Assembly: GCA_012961745.1 (NCBI GenBank)
Contig: DTYT01000088.1
Span: forward strand, 1 to 6,103
Reading direction: 5' to 3'
Source: Kiritimatiellia bacterium
GTDB taxonomy: Bacteria; Verrucomicrobiota; Kiritimatiellia; B70-G9
DNA length: 6,103 bases
A program made the translations under genes and the position numbers. The notes under the pieces were generated by a model. The model was not told the DNA's origin. It saw only the letters and a list, made by a program, of their open reading frames with translations, and did no database searches. This document shows positions 1 through 5,989 of this stretch, piece after piece (positions within the stretch are counted from its first letter, which is position 1; each line of letters begins with the position of its first letter).

Positions 1-498
1 GCGGCGCACCGTGTGTCACCTTTGTTAAAGCGCTACACCAGTGCTGAGAATACACACCCGCACTCAATTGTTAAGTTCGAAATCCCCGCACCGGCAGTCC
101 CTCAGCCAACATACACCCGCCCCCCTTTCCGGTAAAGCAGCACAATTCACCCGGGAGATCCCCCCATCGCATTATTGCGGCCCGGAGGGGAATACAGAAC
201 AACATTTGCGGCGGGGGTTCCCATCCCCGCCCCGGCGACACATGCGCGCGGCGGGTGCAGCCGAAAAGGCCGCCTGCCCGATGGTGGCGGCGTGTCCCCG
301 GGGTGAGGTGGGGCAGCCGGGTCCGAGCAGGTTTCGCTAGGCGAGATCTTCGGTATGCAAGAAGAGTACGCCGCGCCCCGAACGTGGGACAGCATTTTCG
401 TGCGAGAGAGAACCGGACGCCGGGCTTCGAGAGCCTAGTGCGATGGAAATGTCGGCGAGCGGATGCAACCGCGCCGGCACCGAACACGGGCGGGCGGC
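1..498. other. GC-rich region without a convincing gene
   Basis: I find no protein in this stretch that I believe. The open frames on both strands are arginine-, proline- and cysteine-rich translations with no recognisable motif, as expected by chance in GC-rich DNA. The + frame entering at base 1 stays open to a stop at 133-135 and could be the last 44 residues of an upstream gene, but it shows no family signature. Two hairpins stand out. GCGGGG (211-216) pairs with CCCCGC (225-230) around an 8-base loop. CGGG and CAG (252-260) pair with CTG and CCCG (274-280) around a GAAAA-containing loop. Neither is followed by a T run, and neither matches the conserved cores of RNase P RNA, tmRNA or SRP RNA. 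Confidence 0.5.
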
Positions 499-526
499 TT
501 GCCGGAATGTGGAGGCACACGATAAT
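499..526 (+). promoter_or_regulatory. Putative sigma70-type promoter of the yggS-proC operon
   Basis: TTGCCG (499-504) and GATAAT (521-526) are separated by 16 bases. The second hexamer matches TATAAT at five of six positions and lies in the only AT-rich patch of a very GC-rich region. Transcription would begin near 532-535. That makes the ATG at 535 nearly leaderless and favours the later in-frame ATG at 574 as the start of the first gene. This is a by-eye match; nothing else supports it. Confidence 0.35.
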
Positions 527-573
527 ATAGACCGATGCCGACAGTCGTGCGGCAGATGACCATGGAAGCCAGC

Positions 574-1287
574 ATGCCAGACGTGGACGGGCCATCCGGG
601 TACGGAGAGGTGGCCCGGCGGGTGCAGCAGGTAAAGGAGCGGATTGCCGCCGCGTGCCGCAGGGCCGGACGCACTCCGGCGGACGTGAACCTGATAGCTG
701 TGTCGAAAGGGCACCCGCCGGAGGCGGTGCGCGCGGTGCATGAAGCCGGGGTGACTTTCTTTGGCGAAAACCGGGTGCAGGAGGCTTCGCAGAAGATCCC
801 TCTTTGCCCCTCGACTCTCATCTGGCACATGGTGGGACACCTGCAGCGCAACAAGGTCCGCAAGGCGCTGCCGCTGTTCGAGATGGTCCATTCGGTGGAC
901 TCGGTACCGCTGATGGAGGTACTGGAGAGGGAATGTTCGCGTCTGGGCAAGGTGATGCCGGTGCTCGTGGAGGTGAACGTTGCCGGGGAAAGCTCCAAGT
1001 ACGGTGTCGCGCCCGAAAATCTGCGGGAGCTGCTGGACGCCGCTGCCGGCTGCGGACACCTGGAAGTGAGGGGACTGATGACGATGCCGCCCTGGTCGCC
1101 GGACCCGGAGAAAGTGCGGCCGTATTTTGCCCGCCTGCGGGAGTTGCTGGTCCAAGCCGGGGAGAAATGGGGTCACTGCCTGGTGGAGTTGTCGATGGGG
1201 ATGTCGGCGGATTTTGAAGTGGCGATCGAGGAGGGGGCGACCATGGTGCGGATAGGCACCGCCGTTTTCGGAAGGAGGCCGCAATGA
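574..1287 (+). CDS. yggS: YggS/PLPBP family pyridoxal 5'-phosphate homeostasis protein
   Basis: Cytosolic PLP-binding protein of the YggS/PROSC (alanine racemase N-terminal-like, fold type III) family. It has no known catalytic activity and buffers free PLP and affects amino-acid pools. The family motifs are all present: LIAVSK with the PLP-binding lysine at residue 45, FGENRVQE (63-70), HMVGHLQRNK (85-94, the H-x-x-G-x-LQ-x-NK signature), VEVNVAGESSKYG (132-144), LMTMPP (168-173), and the phosphate-site region SMGMSAD through VRIGTAVFG (207-233). I chose the ATG at 574 because it gives 237 residues, close to the usual 225-235, and has a weak GGAAG five bases upstream. In-frame ATGs at 535, 556 and 562 are alternatives, and 535 would give 250 residues. 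The stop overlaps the proC start as ATGA, so the two genes are translationally coupled. The family assignment is certain; the exact start is not. Confidence 0.95.
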   Translation: MPDVDGPSGYGEVARRVQQVKERIAAACRRAGRTPADVNLIAVSKGHPPEAVRAVHEAGVTFFGENRVQEASQKIPLCPSTLIWHMVGHLQRNKVRKALPLFEMVHSVDSVPLMEVLERECSRLGKVMPVLVEVNVAGESSKYGVAPENLRELLDAAAGCGHLEVRGLMTMPPWSPDPEKVRPYFARLRELLVQAGEKWGHCLVELSMGMSADFEVAIEEGATMVRIGTAVFGRRPQ

Positions 1288-2111
1288 ACCACCGTGTCAG
1301 CCTGGGAGAAGTGGGCTTCATCGGGGCCGGCAATATGGCCGAAGCCCTGGTCGGCGGGATGTTGGAGGCCGGGGTGGCGGAAGCTGGAGCTCTGGCTGCC
1401 AGCGACATGCGGCCGGAGAGAAGAAGGCACTTTACGGAGAAGTACAACATAGCCGCCTATGATGATAACCGGGCCCTCGTCCGGAACCGGGACATGGTGG
1501 TCTTGTGTGTGAAACCTCAGCAGGTCGATTCGGTGCTGGAGGAAATCGCCGCTGTTTTGGACAAATCGCGCACTACGATTCTGAGCATCGCCGCCGGCAT
1601 ACCCACCGCGCGGATTGAGCACCGACTGGGTGAAGATGCGCGCGTGGTACGCGCCATGCCCAACACGCCAGCCCTGATAAGGCAGGGTGCGGCGGCTATC
1701 TGCGCCGGGAAAAGCGCTACGGACTCGGACATGGCCCGCGCCGAGACCTTACTGGGTGCGGTGGGGATCGTCGTCACCGTGAAAGAGGAGTTGATGAACG
1801 CAGTGACTGCAGTCAGCGGCAGTGGGCCTGCCTACGTGTTTTACCTCATGGAAGCTATGATTGACGCCGCGCGGCAGATGGGTATGGACGATGAAGTCGC
1901 CCGGCGGCTGGTGGTGCAGACGGTCAAGGGGGCCGGAATGCTCTGCGAGGCGCGGAATTGTTCTCCGGAAGAGCTCCGGGCGGCGGTCACCTCCAAAGGG
2001 GGGACCACGGCGGCGGCACTCCTGGCCCTTTCAGAGGGAAAGGTGATCCAACACCTGATGGCCGCGATCAAGGCAGCACACCGCCGGGCGGAAGAGCTCG
2101 CCCGGGGCTGA
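1284..2111 (+). CDS. proC: Pyrroline-5-carboxylate reductase
   Basis: NAD(P)H-dependent reduction of 1-pyrroline-5-carboxylate to L-proline, the last step of proline synthesis, in the cytosol. The protein has 275 residues, the usual size. The N-terminal Rossmann domain opens with GFIGAGNMA (residues 11-19), the dinucleotide-binding loop, followed by VKPQ (76-79) and RAMPNTP (123-129). The C-terminal helical dimerisation and active-site domain carries AVSGSGPAYVF (176-186) and the family signature VTSKGGTTAAAL (235-246). The start is well supported: GAAGGAGG (1271-1278) lies five bases before the ATG. The gene overlaps the yggS stop by four bases. The yggS-proC order is one of the commonest neighbour pairs in bacteria. 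I see no damage or unusual residue. Confidence 0.97.
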   Translation: MNHRVSLGEVGFIGAGNMAEALVGGMLEAGVAEAGALAASDMRPERRRHFTEKYNIAAYDDNRALVRNRDMVVLCVKPQQVDSVLEEIAAVLDKSRTTILSIAAGIPTARIEHRLGEDARVVRAMPNTPALIRQGAAAICAGKSATDSDMARAETLLGAVGIVVTVKEELMNAVTAVSGSGPAYVFYLMEAMIDAARQMGMDDEVARRLVVQTVKGAGMLCEARNCSPEELRAAVTSKGGTTAAALLALSEGKVIQHLMAAIKAAHRRAEELARG

Positions 2112-2149
2112 GCCAATCGGGTGTTACGGACAACTCGGCTGTCGCCCGC

Positions 2150-2155
2150 GGGAGG
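2150..2155 (+). promoter_or_regulatory. Ribosome binding site that sets the start of the downstream membrane protein
   Basis: GGGAGG lies four bases before the ATG at 2160. The longer frame start at 2121 has no such site and would put 13 non-hydrophobic residues before the membrane helix, so 2160 is preferred. Confidence 0.6.
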
Positions 2156-2159
2156 ATGC

Positions 2160-2849
2160 ATGCGAGCGCGCATTGCAGTGATTCTGATCCTGGGAGCTCT
2201 CCTGTACGTCTTCTGGCATCTGGCGGTGCGCAGCGCCGGATTCCGGGAACTGCTGGCCCGAGCCCTGGCAAGGCGGATCGGCGCATCGGTAGCCATGGAA
2301 AGATGTTATGCCGCGGTCGACCTGCACATCGAGGCGGAGGGCGTCCGCATCGCGTCCGACGATCAGATGTCCAGTGTTGGTGTGGCGCGCATGGCACTCT
2401 ACTGGCGGTCGGCCCGAAAATTGAGGAAGTTGCCAGGTCCACACTGGCGGCTTCTGCTGGACGGCGTGCGCTTCAGAACCGGTGGGGCAGCCCCCCCGGC
2501 CGCCTTGGCCTTTGTGCCCGTGGCACTTGCAATACTCTTTGAAGGATTTGACGCCTCCAGGCGGGAAGCGGGTCGCGAGCTGATGCGCGGGCCGGACATG
2601 CTGATCGAAATTCGCCGCGGCGTGGTACGCACGGAAGGAACCGGGGGGAGTCGTTTGTACCGCAACGTGCATATACTGTATTGTCCCTTTGAGCTGGCCG
2701 GGCGGCGCATGGTTTACATTGCAGCGGCTGCGGAAGCCGGTGGTACCGAGCGCTCGGCCGACTTGCTGGCCTGCGGCGGTCACGTCTGTTTCCTGCCACG
2801 AACGGGGGCCGCGTCCCGAAGGGATGGTTTGAGTCCCGGGAACGCGTAA
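2160..2849 (+). CDS. Membrane-anchored protein of unknown function, possibly AsmA-like N-terminal type
   Basis: I do not recognise the family with confidence. The 229-residue product begins MRAR and then has one hydrophobic helix (about residues 5-23, IAVILILGALLYVFWHLAV). This would hold it in the inner membrane with the rest outside the cytoplasm. Next come a basic amphipathic stretch (LLARALARRIG) and alternating beta-like segments (VAMERCYAAVDLHIEAEGVRI). A membrane helix followed by a short helix, a glycine and repeated beta strands resembles the start of AsmA/TamB-type proteins, but there is no diagnostic motif and the protein is far shorter than those. A second hydrophobic patch lies at about 110-127. 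The tail is low-complexity (glycine, serine and arginine). The gene follows proC by 48 bases and ends nine bases before pabBC, so it is probably co-transcribed. GC-rich codon third positions and a good ribosome site argue that it is real. Confidence 0.75.
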   Translation: MRARIAVILILGALLYVFWHLAVRSAGFRELLARALARRIGASVAMERCYAAVDLHIEAEGVRIASDDQMSSVGVARMALYWRSARKLRKLPGPHWRLLLDGVRFRTGGAAPPAALAFVPVALAILFEGFDASRREAGRELMRGPDMLIEIRRGVVRTEGTGGSRLYRNVHILYCPFELAGRRMVYIAAAAEAGGTERSADLLACGGHVCFLPRTGAASRRDGLSPGNA

Positions 2850-2858
2850 GCATGCGCC

Positions 2859-4718
2859 ATGCAGTTGCCTGGACAGACCCGCCGCGAGACCGCCGGGTTC
2901 CCCGGGGGATCCCCGCGCTGCGCCCCGGAGTGCGAGCGGGGCGGGAGGCTTGGGAATGCGGGAACAGTGCTTCTGCGGGATCCGGCCGCAGGAGGCTGGT
3001 TGATGTTCCTGTGGCCGGAAGCGGTGCTCGTCGCGCGGCGCCTGTCAGAGGTGGTGCCGTTGCTCGGGGAAGTGGAAAGCGCCTCCCGCAAAGGCTGGTA
3101 TGCGGCCGGCTTGATCTGCTACGAGGCGGCGCCGGCATTTGACCGGGCCATGAAAGTCCGCCGCCCGCCCGAACTGCCGCTGGTATGGTTCGGCCTGTAC
3201 CGCGAAGTCCGGACAATGCCGCCGATCCCTGCGGACCCGGCGACCGCCGCCGGGCCGGAGAGCTGGAAACCAGACACCAGTGAAGGCGATTACCGCCGTG
3301 CGGTGAAGCGCATTCGAGCCTACATTGAGGCGGGCGACACCTACCAGGTGAACTTCACCTTCCGGCTGCGGGCCGAATGCAACATGGACCCGTGGGCATT
3401 TTTCCGGCGCCTTCAGCGTCGGCAGCCGGCTGCCTACGGCGCAGCAGTCTGGCTGGGGGAGCAAGTGATCGTTTCGGTCTCACCCGAACTGTTTTTCCGG
3501 CTGGAGGGCTCTCGGGTTGTGTGCCGTCCGATGAAAGGGACGCGAAAACGCGGTCGGTATCCGGATGAAGACCGGCGACTATGCCGGGAACTGGTGACCT
3601 CTGCCAAGGAGCGAGCCGAGAACGTGATGATCGTCGACATGGTGCGGAACGATCTCAGCCGGATAGCGTCTCGCGGCAGTGTGGCGGTGCCGGCGCTCTT
3701 TGAGGCCGAGAAGCTGCCCACACTCTGGCAGATGACCTCGACCGTGGAATGCCACACGTCGGCGAGCATACCGGACATATTCACGGCTTTGTTCCCGGCG
3801 GCTTCCGTCACGGGGGCTCCCAAGATTCGAGCCATGAGTATCATCGCAGAGCTGGAGTACAGTCCGCGGGGGGCATATACCGGCTCGCTGGGATACGTCG
3901 CCCCCGGCAGAAGGGCCCAATTCAATGTAGCAATCCGGACAGCGGTGCTGAACAGGACCGGGGTGGAGTATGGAGTGGGAGGGGGGATTGTGTGGGACTC
4001 GTCGGTTGCAGGTGAGTATACCGAGGCGTGGGCCAAGGCTGCGGTCCTGATGGACCCGGATCCGGGAGACTTTTGCCTCCTGGAAACTTTGCGCTGGGAG
4101 GCGGAAAGCGGGTATTTGTTTGCACGCGAACATTTGGATCGACTGACGGAATCGGCGGACTATTTCGGTTTTCCCTTGCAGCGTGACAGGATTCGTCAGC
4201 GGCTGCACAAGGCCAGTGCCTGGTTCGCGACGACGATGCGTAGAGTCCGCCTTTTGGTGGGGCCGAGAGGCGAAATAGGGATTGAGGATTCACCACTCGA
4301 TGAGCCGTTCCGCGATTATCCGGGGGGAGGAGGCCGTGACTGGATCGTGCAGGTCGCGCAACAGCCGGTCTCCACCGCGGACCGGTTCTTGTACCATAAG
4401 ACCACCCGGCGTGAAGTCTACGAACGGGCCCGACAGGAAGCTCCCCAAGCGGACGACGTGATTCTGTGGAATGAGAGAGGGGAGTTGACCGAGTCCACCT
4501 GCGCGAACGTCGTGCTGGACCTGGATGGCCGGTTGATGACGCCGGCCGTTTCGGCGGGGCTGCTTCCCGGTGTGTACCGGGGGGTACTGCTCCGCCAAGG
4601 ACGAATCCAAGAAGCGCTGCTGCCCCTTGAGGCGCTCCAAACCGCTCGTGCCGTATACCTGATAAACTCGGTACGCGGTTGGATCCCATGCAGGCTTGGA
4701 GAACCGGACTCGGCCTGA
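2859..4718 (+). CDS. pabB: Fused aminodeoxychorismate synthase component I and aminodeoxychorismate lyase (PabB-PabC)
   Basis: Bifunctional enzyme of 4-aminobenzoate (folate precursor) synthesis. The PabB half (about residues 37-400) converts chorismate plus ammonia to 4-amino-4-deoxychorismate. The PabC half (about 405-619) is a PLP lyase that releases pyruvate to give 4-aminobenzoate. PabB signatures are GDTYQVNFT (159-167), PMKGTRKRG (224-232), ENVMIVDMVRNDL (254-266), SVTGAPKIRAM (316-326) and GEYTEAWAKA (385-394). Lys226 in PMKGT is the residue that separates PabB from anthranilate synthase, which has alanine there. PabC signatures are HKTTRREVYE (513-522, with PLP lysine 514), NERGELTEST (538-547), GLLPG (567-571) and NSVRG (603-607). 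No PabA/TrpG glutaminase lies in the window. The first 36 residues are unlike the family, which usually begins near TVLLRD. No ribosome site precedes the ATG at 2859, and the GTG at 2967 is a possible later start. The function is certain. Confidence 0.95.
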   Translation: MQLPGQTRRETAGFPGGSPRCAPECERGGRLGNAGTVLLRDPAAGGWLMFLWPEAVLVARRLSEVVPLLGEVESASRKGWYAAGLICYEAAPAFDRAMKVRRPPELPLVWFGLYREVRTMPPIPADPATAAGPESWKPDTSEGDYRRAVKRIRAYIEAGDTYQVNFTFRLRAECNMDPWAFFRRLQRRQPAAYGAAVWLGEQVIVSVSPELFFRLEGSRVVCRPMKGTRKRGRYPDEDRRLCRELVTSAKERAENVMIVDMVRNDLSRIASRGSVAVPALFEAEKLPTLWQMTSTVECHTSASIPDIFTALFPAASVTGAPKIRAMSIIAELEYSPRGAYTGSLGYVAPGRRAQFNVAIRTAVLNRTGVEYGVGGGIVWDSSVAGEYTEAWAKAAVLMDPDPGDFCLLETLRWEAESGYLFAREHLDRLTESADYFGFPLQRDRIRQRLHKASAWFATTMRRVRLLVGPRGEIGIEDSPLDEPFRDYPGGGGRDWIVQVAQQPVSTADRFLYHKTTRREVYERARQEAPQADDVILWNERGELTESTCANVVLDLDGRLMTPAVSAGLLPGVYRGVLLRQGRIQEALLPLEALQTARAVYLINSVRGWIPCRLGEPDSA

Positions 4719-4737
4719 TCGGGCCGCACTGAGAAGA

Positions 4738-4763
4738 ACCGGCGTGCTCTCGCGCGAGCCGGT
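4738..4763 (+). terminator. Weak hairpin after pabBC, possible operon terminator
   Basis: ACCGGC (4738-4743) pairs with GCCGGT (4758-4763) around a 14-base loop that contains the palindrome CTCGCGCGAG. It lies 20 bases past the pabBC stop, where transcription of the first unit should end. No T run follows, so it is not a classical intrinsic terminator. A shorter hairpin, CGGCC/GGCCG (4711-4726), straddles the pabBC stop codon. Confidence 0.25.
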
Positions 4764-4799
4764 GGGAACGTTCGGGCGCGGCCGCCGGGCATGTCAGCG

Positions 4800-5136
4800 T
4801 CATTCGTCGCGCCCGAAATTGGGGCCCCGGCAGAGGAAAGTGGTTTGGTCTTCCTCTTCCAGGTTGCCCATGTCTTCATGGGCCGGCCAGGCAGCAGGGA
4901 GAGCCCTTGAACTCGTACTCTATCCAGCATGGGTGGGAGGGCAACTCCCACCGTTGCCGCCGCTGTTCCGGCAAGCGGTGGGGGCCGGGATTGGCCGGGC
5001 AGTCGAGGACTTCCAATTCGTTTCCGAGATAGGGCAGCAAGGACTTGGCTTCCTCGCCCATTTTGTCCCTCTCACTGAGGGGAGACGGGTAGGGGGGGTT
5101 GTCAGGCATCTGGTTGATTGCCGCGTTGGCTATATG
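4800..5136 (-). pseudogene. Eroded, frameshifted protein remnant, possibly pseudopilin-like
   Basis: Read on the minus strand, bases 5136 down to about 4890 give a protein-like sequence that includes MPDNPPYPSPLSERDKMG, AKSLLPYLGNELEVLDCPAN and a WIEYEFKG segment. That frame stops at 4876-4878. Shifting by one base near 4885-4900 opens another frame with HEDMGNLEEEDQTTFLCRG, ending in a stop at 4800-4802. The second stretch continues plausibly from the first, as if one base had been gained or lost. The pattern PYLGN..VLDCPANPG followed by an EYEF segment resembles the middle of type II secretion pseudopilin-like (PulG-type) proteins, but no N-terminal prepilin helix is present here. A further fragment (CPGNMTPRASAPKDARR, about 5195-5142) lies upstream in a third frame. 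There is no ribosome site or start I trust. It may be a relic, a sequencing error in a real gene, or chance. Confidence 0.35.
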
Positions 5137-5260
5137 GCGTGGGTGCGACGGGCATCTTTGGGCGCGCTGGCGCGCGGCGTCATGTTGCCGGGGCAGTACA
5201 GGGGCTGTCAGGGTGTGGGGGCAAGGAGGGCCATTATGCAGCACGAGACGCATCTTGGAC

Positions 5261-5289
5261 TTGACGTTGGCATGGCCGCGGGCTAAATA
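5261..5289 (+). promoter_or_regulatory. Putative sigma70-type promoter of the Rrf2 regulator gene
   Basis: TTGACG (5261-5266, five of six matches to TTGACA) is followed after 17 bases by the AT-rich TAAATA (5284-5289). The -10 match is weaker, three of six. The local AT-richness (CTAAATATAGGAAAACG) contrasts with the GC-rich surroundings. The expected start near 5296 leaves a leader of about 20 bases. Confidence 0.45.
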
Positions 5290-5299
5290 TAGGAAAACG

Positions 5300-5314
5300 A
5301 TAGAGTTCATAGAG
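5300..5314 (+). promoter_or_regulatory. Direct repeat ATAGAG just before the regulator start, possible operator
   Basis: ATAGAG occurs at 5300-5305 and again at 5309-5314, nine bases apart, between the predicted transcription start and the ATG at 5316. Rrf2 proteins often repress their own promoters, so an operator here would be reasonable. The repeat is short and does not match an operator I know. The second copy may also serve as a weak ribosome site. Confidence 0.2.
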
Positions 5315-5315
5315 A

Positions 5316-5759
5316 ATGCGCGTTTCGACAAGAGGGCGGTATGGTGTACGGCTCATGATCGAGTTGGCGCTGCAGCGCGGACAGGAGAAATTGACTCTCA
5401 AGGCCGTGGCCCGGCGCCAGGGTATTTCCGAGAAGTACCTCTGGCAAGTGGCCCATGCACTGCAGAAGGCCGGACTGATCCGCGCCACGGCCGGAGCTAG
5501 GGGCGGGTACGTGCTGGCCAGGCCGGCGTCTGCGATCACCCTGCTCGACATCCTGACCGCCTTGGAGGGCGATATCCATCCGGTGGAATGCGTAAAGCGT
5601 CCGGGTGCATGTGATCGCAGCAGCACCTGTGCCGCCCGGGAAATGTGGTCTGAGGTAGGCCGAAAGATCGCCGCGGTACTGGGGGGCGTAGGGTTGGAGG
5701 GGGTGGCCGCCCAACAGCGCCGGATTTCGGAGGCGAAGGCGATCAGCTACGTGATTTAG
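5316..5759 (+). CDS. Rrf2-family transcriptional regulator with putative Fe-S cysteines
   Basis: A winged-helix regulator of 147 residues, the family's usual length, related to IscR, NsrR and CymR. It opens with the typical MRVSTRGRYGVRLMIELA. The helix-turn-helix follows (about residues 26-56, LKAVARRQGISEKYLWQV then KAGLIRA), then the wing motif GARGGYVLARP (60-70) and the segment ITLLDILTALEG (74-85). Cysteines 92, 99 and 105 are spaced C-x6-C-x5-C, close to the C-x5-C-x5-C that binds a 2Fe-2S cluster in IscR, so a redox- or Fe-S-sensing role is likely but unproven. The start at 5316 fits the family N-terminus exactly; its ribosome site is weak. The next gene is cysteine synthase, which suggests control of cysteine or Fe-S supply, as for CymR. 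I cannot assign it to IscR, CymR or another named member. Confidence 0.93.
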   Translation: MRVSTRGRYGVRLMIELALQRGQEKLTLKAVARRQGISEKYLWQVAHALQKAGLIRATAGARGGYVLARPASAITLLDILTALEGDIHPVECVKRPGACDRSSTCAAREMWSEVGRKIAAVLGGVGLEGVAAQQRRISEAKAISYVI

Positions 5760-5778
5760 CGTGGGGGTGACGCAGCGT

Positions 5779-5831
5779 GGTGAAGAACGAAGTGTGCGGA
5801 AGACGCCCCAAGAGATGGAAACTTCTTCACC
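5779..5831 (+). terminator. Long-loop inverted repeat after the Rrf2 gene, possible terminator or leader structure
   Basis: GGTGAAGAA (5779-5787) and TTCTTCACC (5823-5831) form a perfect 9-bp inverted repeat, extendable by a G-T pair, around 35 bases. It begins 20 bases after the regulator's stop. A second small hairpin, CCGG(GCTTTT)CCGG, overlaps its right arm (5830-5843), and a third, TCCCG/CGGGA (5855-5867), follows. No run of Ts longer than four is present. It could partly stop transcription, or shape the leader of the downstream cysteine synthase gene. Confidence 0.3.
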
Positions 5832-5989
5832 GGGCTTTTCCGGAGATCGTCTTGTCCCGCTGCGGGATTCCGGCCCGCCGGTCGAGAATGTTCTCCCAAG
5901 CCTGAGGAGTTAGGGACAGCAGATACTTGAGCAGGTGTACCTCGGCAACGGCCGGTGGCGTGTGGTGGTCAGGAAGCGGAAACCTGGAG

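Larger units (their letters stand above)
4719..5260. other. Spacer between the pabBC operon and the rrf2 unit, no intact gene
   Basis: No intact, motif-bearing gene is found on either strand. A long + frame starting from a TTG inside pabBC (4696) runs to 5286, but its product has no recognisable domain and no ribosome site. It is antisense to the minus-strand remnant, which looks more protein-like. The spacer also holds the weak hairpin after pabBC and ends with the promoter of the regulator gene. Confidence 0.5.

Noticed and set aside
60..105. GTTCGAAATCC resembling the T-loop of a tRNA
   Set aside because: The flanking bases do not form the 5-bp T stem, and no acceptor or anticodon stem can be folded around it.
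1..135. Possible C-terminal 44 residues of an upstream + gene (stop at 133-135)
   Set aside because: There are too few residues and no family motif to distinguish it from a chance open frame.
535..573. Earlier ATG start for yggS at 535
   Set aside because: It falls at the predicted transcription start, lacks a properly spaced ribosome site (GGAGG is 19 bases away) and makes the protein longer than usual. It remains an alternative.
71..595. 174-residue minus-strand frame in the left leader
   Set aside because: The product is rich in arginine, proline and cysteine with no domain. It overlaps the yggS start and promoter and looks like GC-driven chance.
2859..4718. Anthranilate synthase component I (TrpE) as the identity of the chorismate-binding half
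   Set aside because: The motif is PMKGT with a lysine, typical of PabB rather than the PIAGT of TrpE, and the protein is fused to an aminodeoxychorismate lyase domain.
4696..5286. 196-residue + frame overlapping the end of pabBC and crossing the spacer
   Set aside because: It starts at a TTG inside pabBC without a ribosome site and has no recognisable domain. It is antisense to the more protein-like minus-strand remnant.
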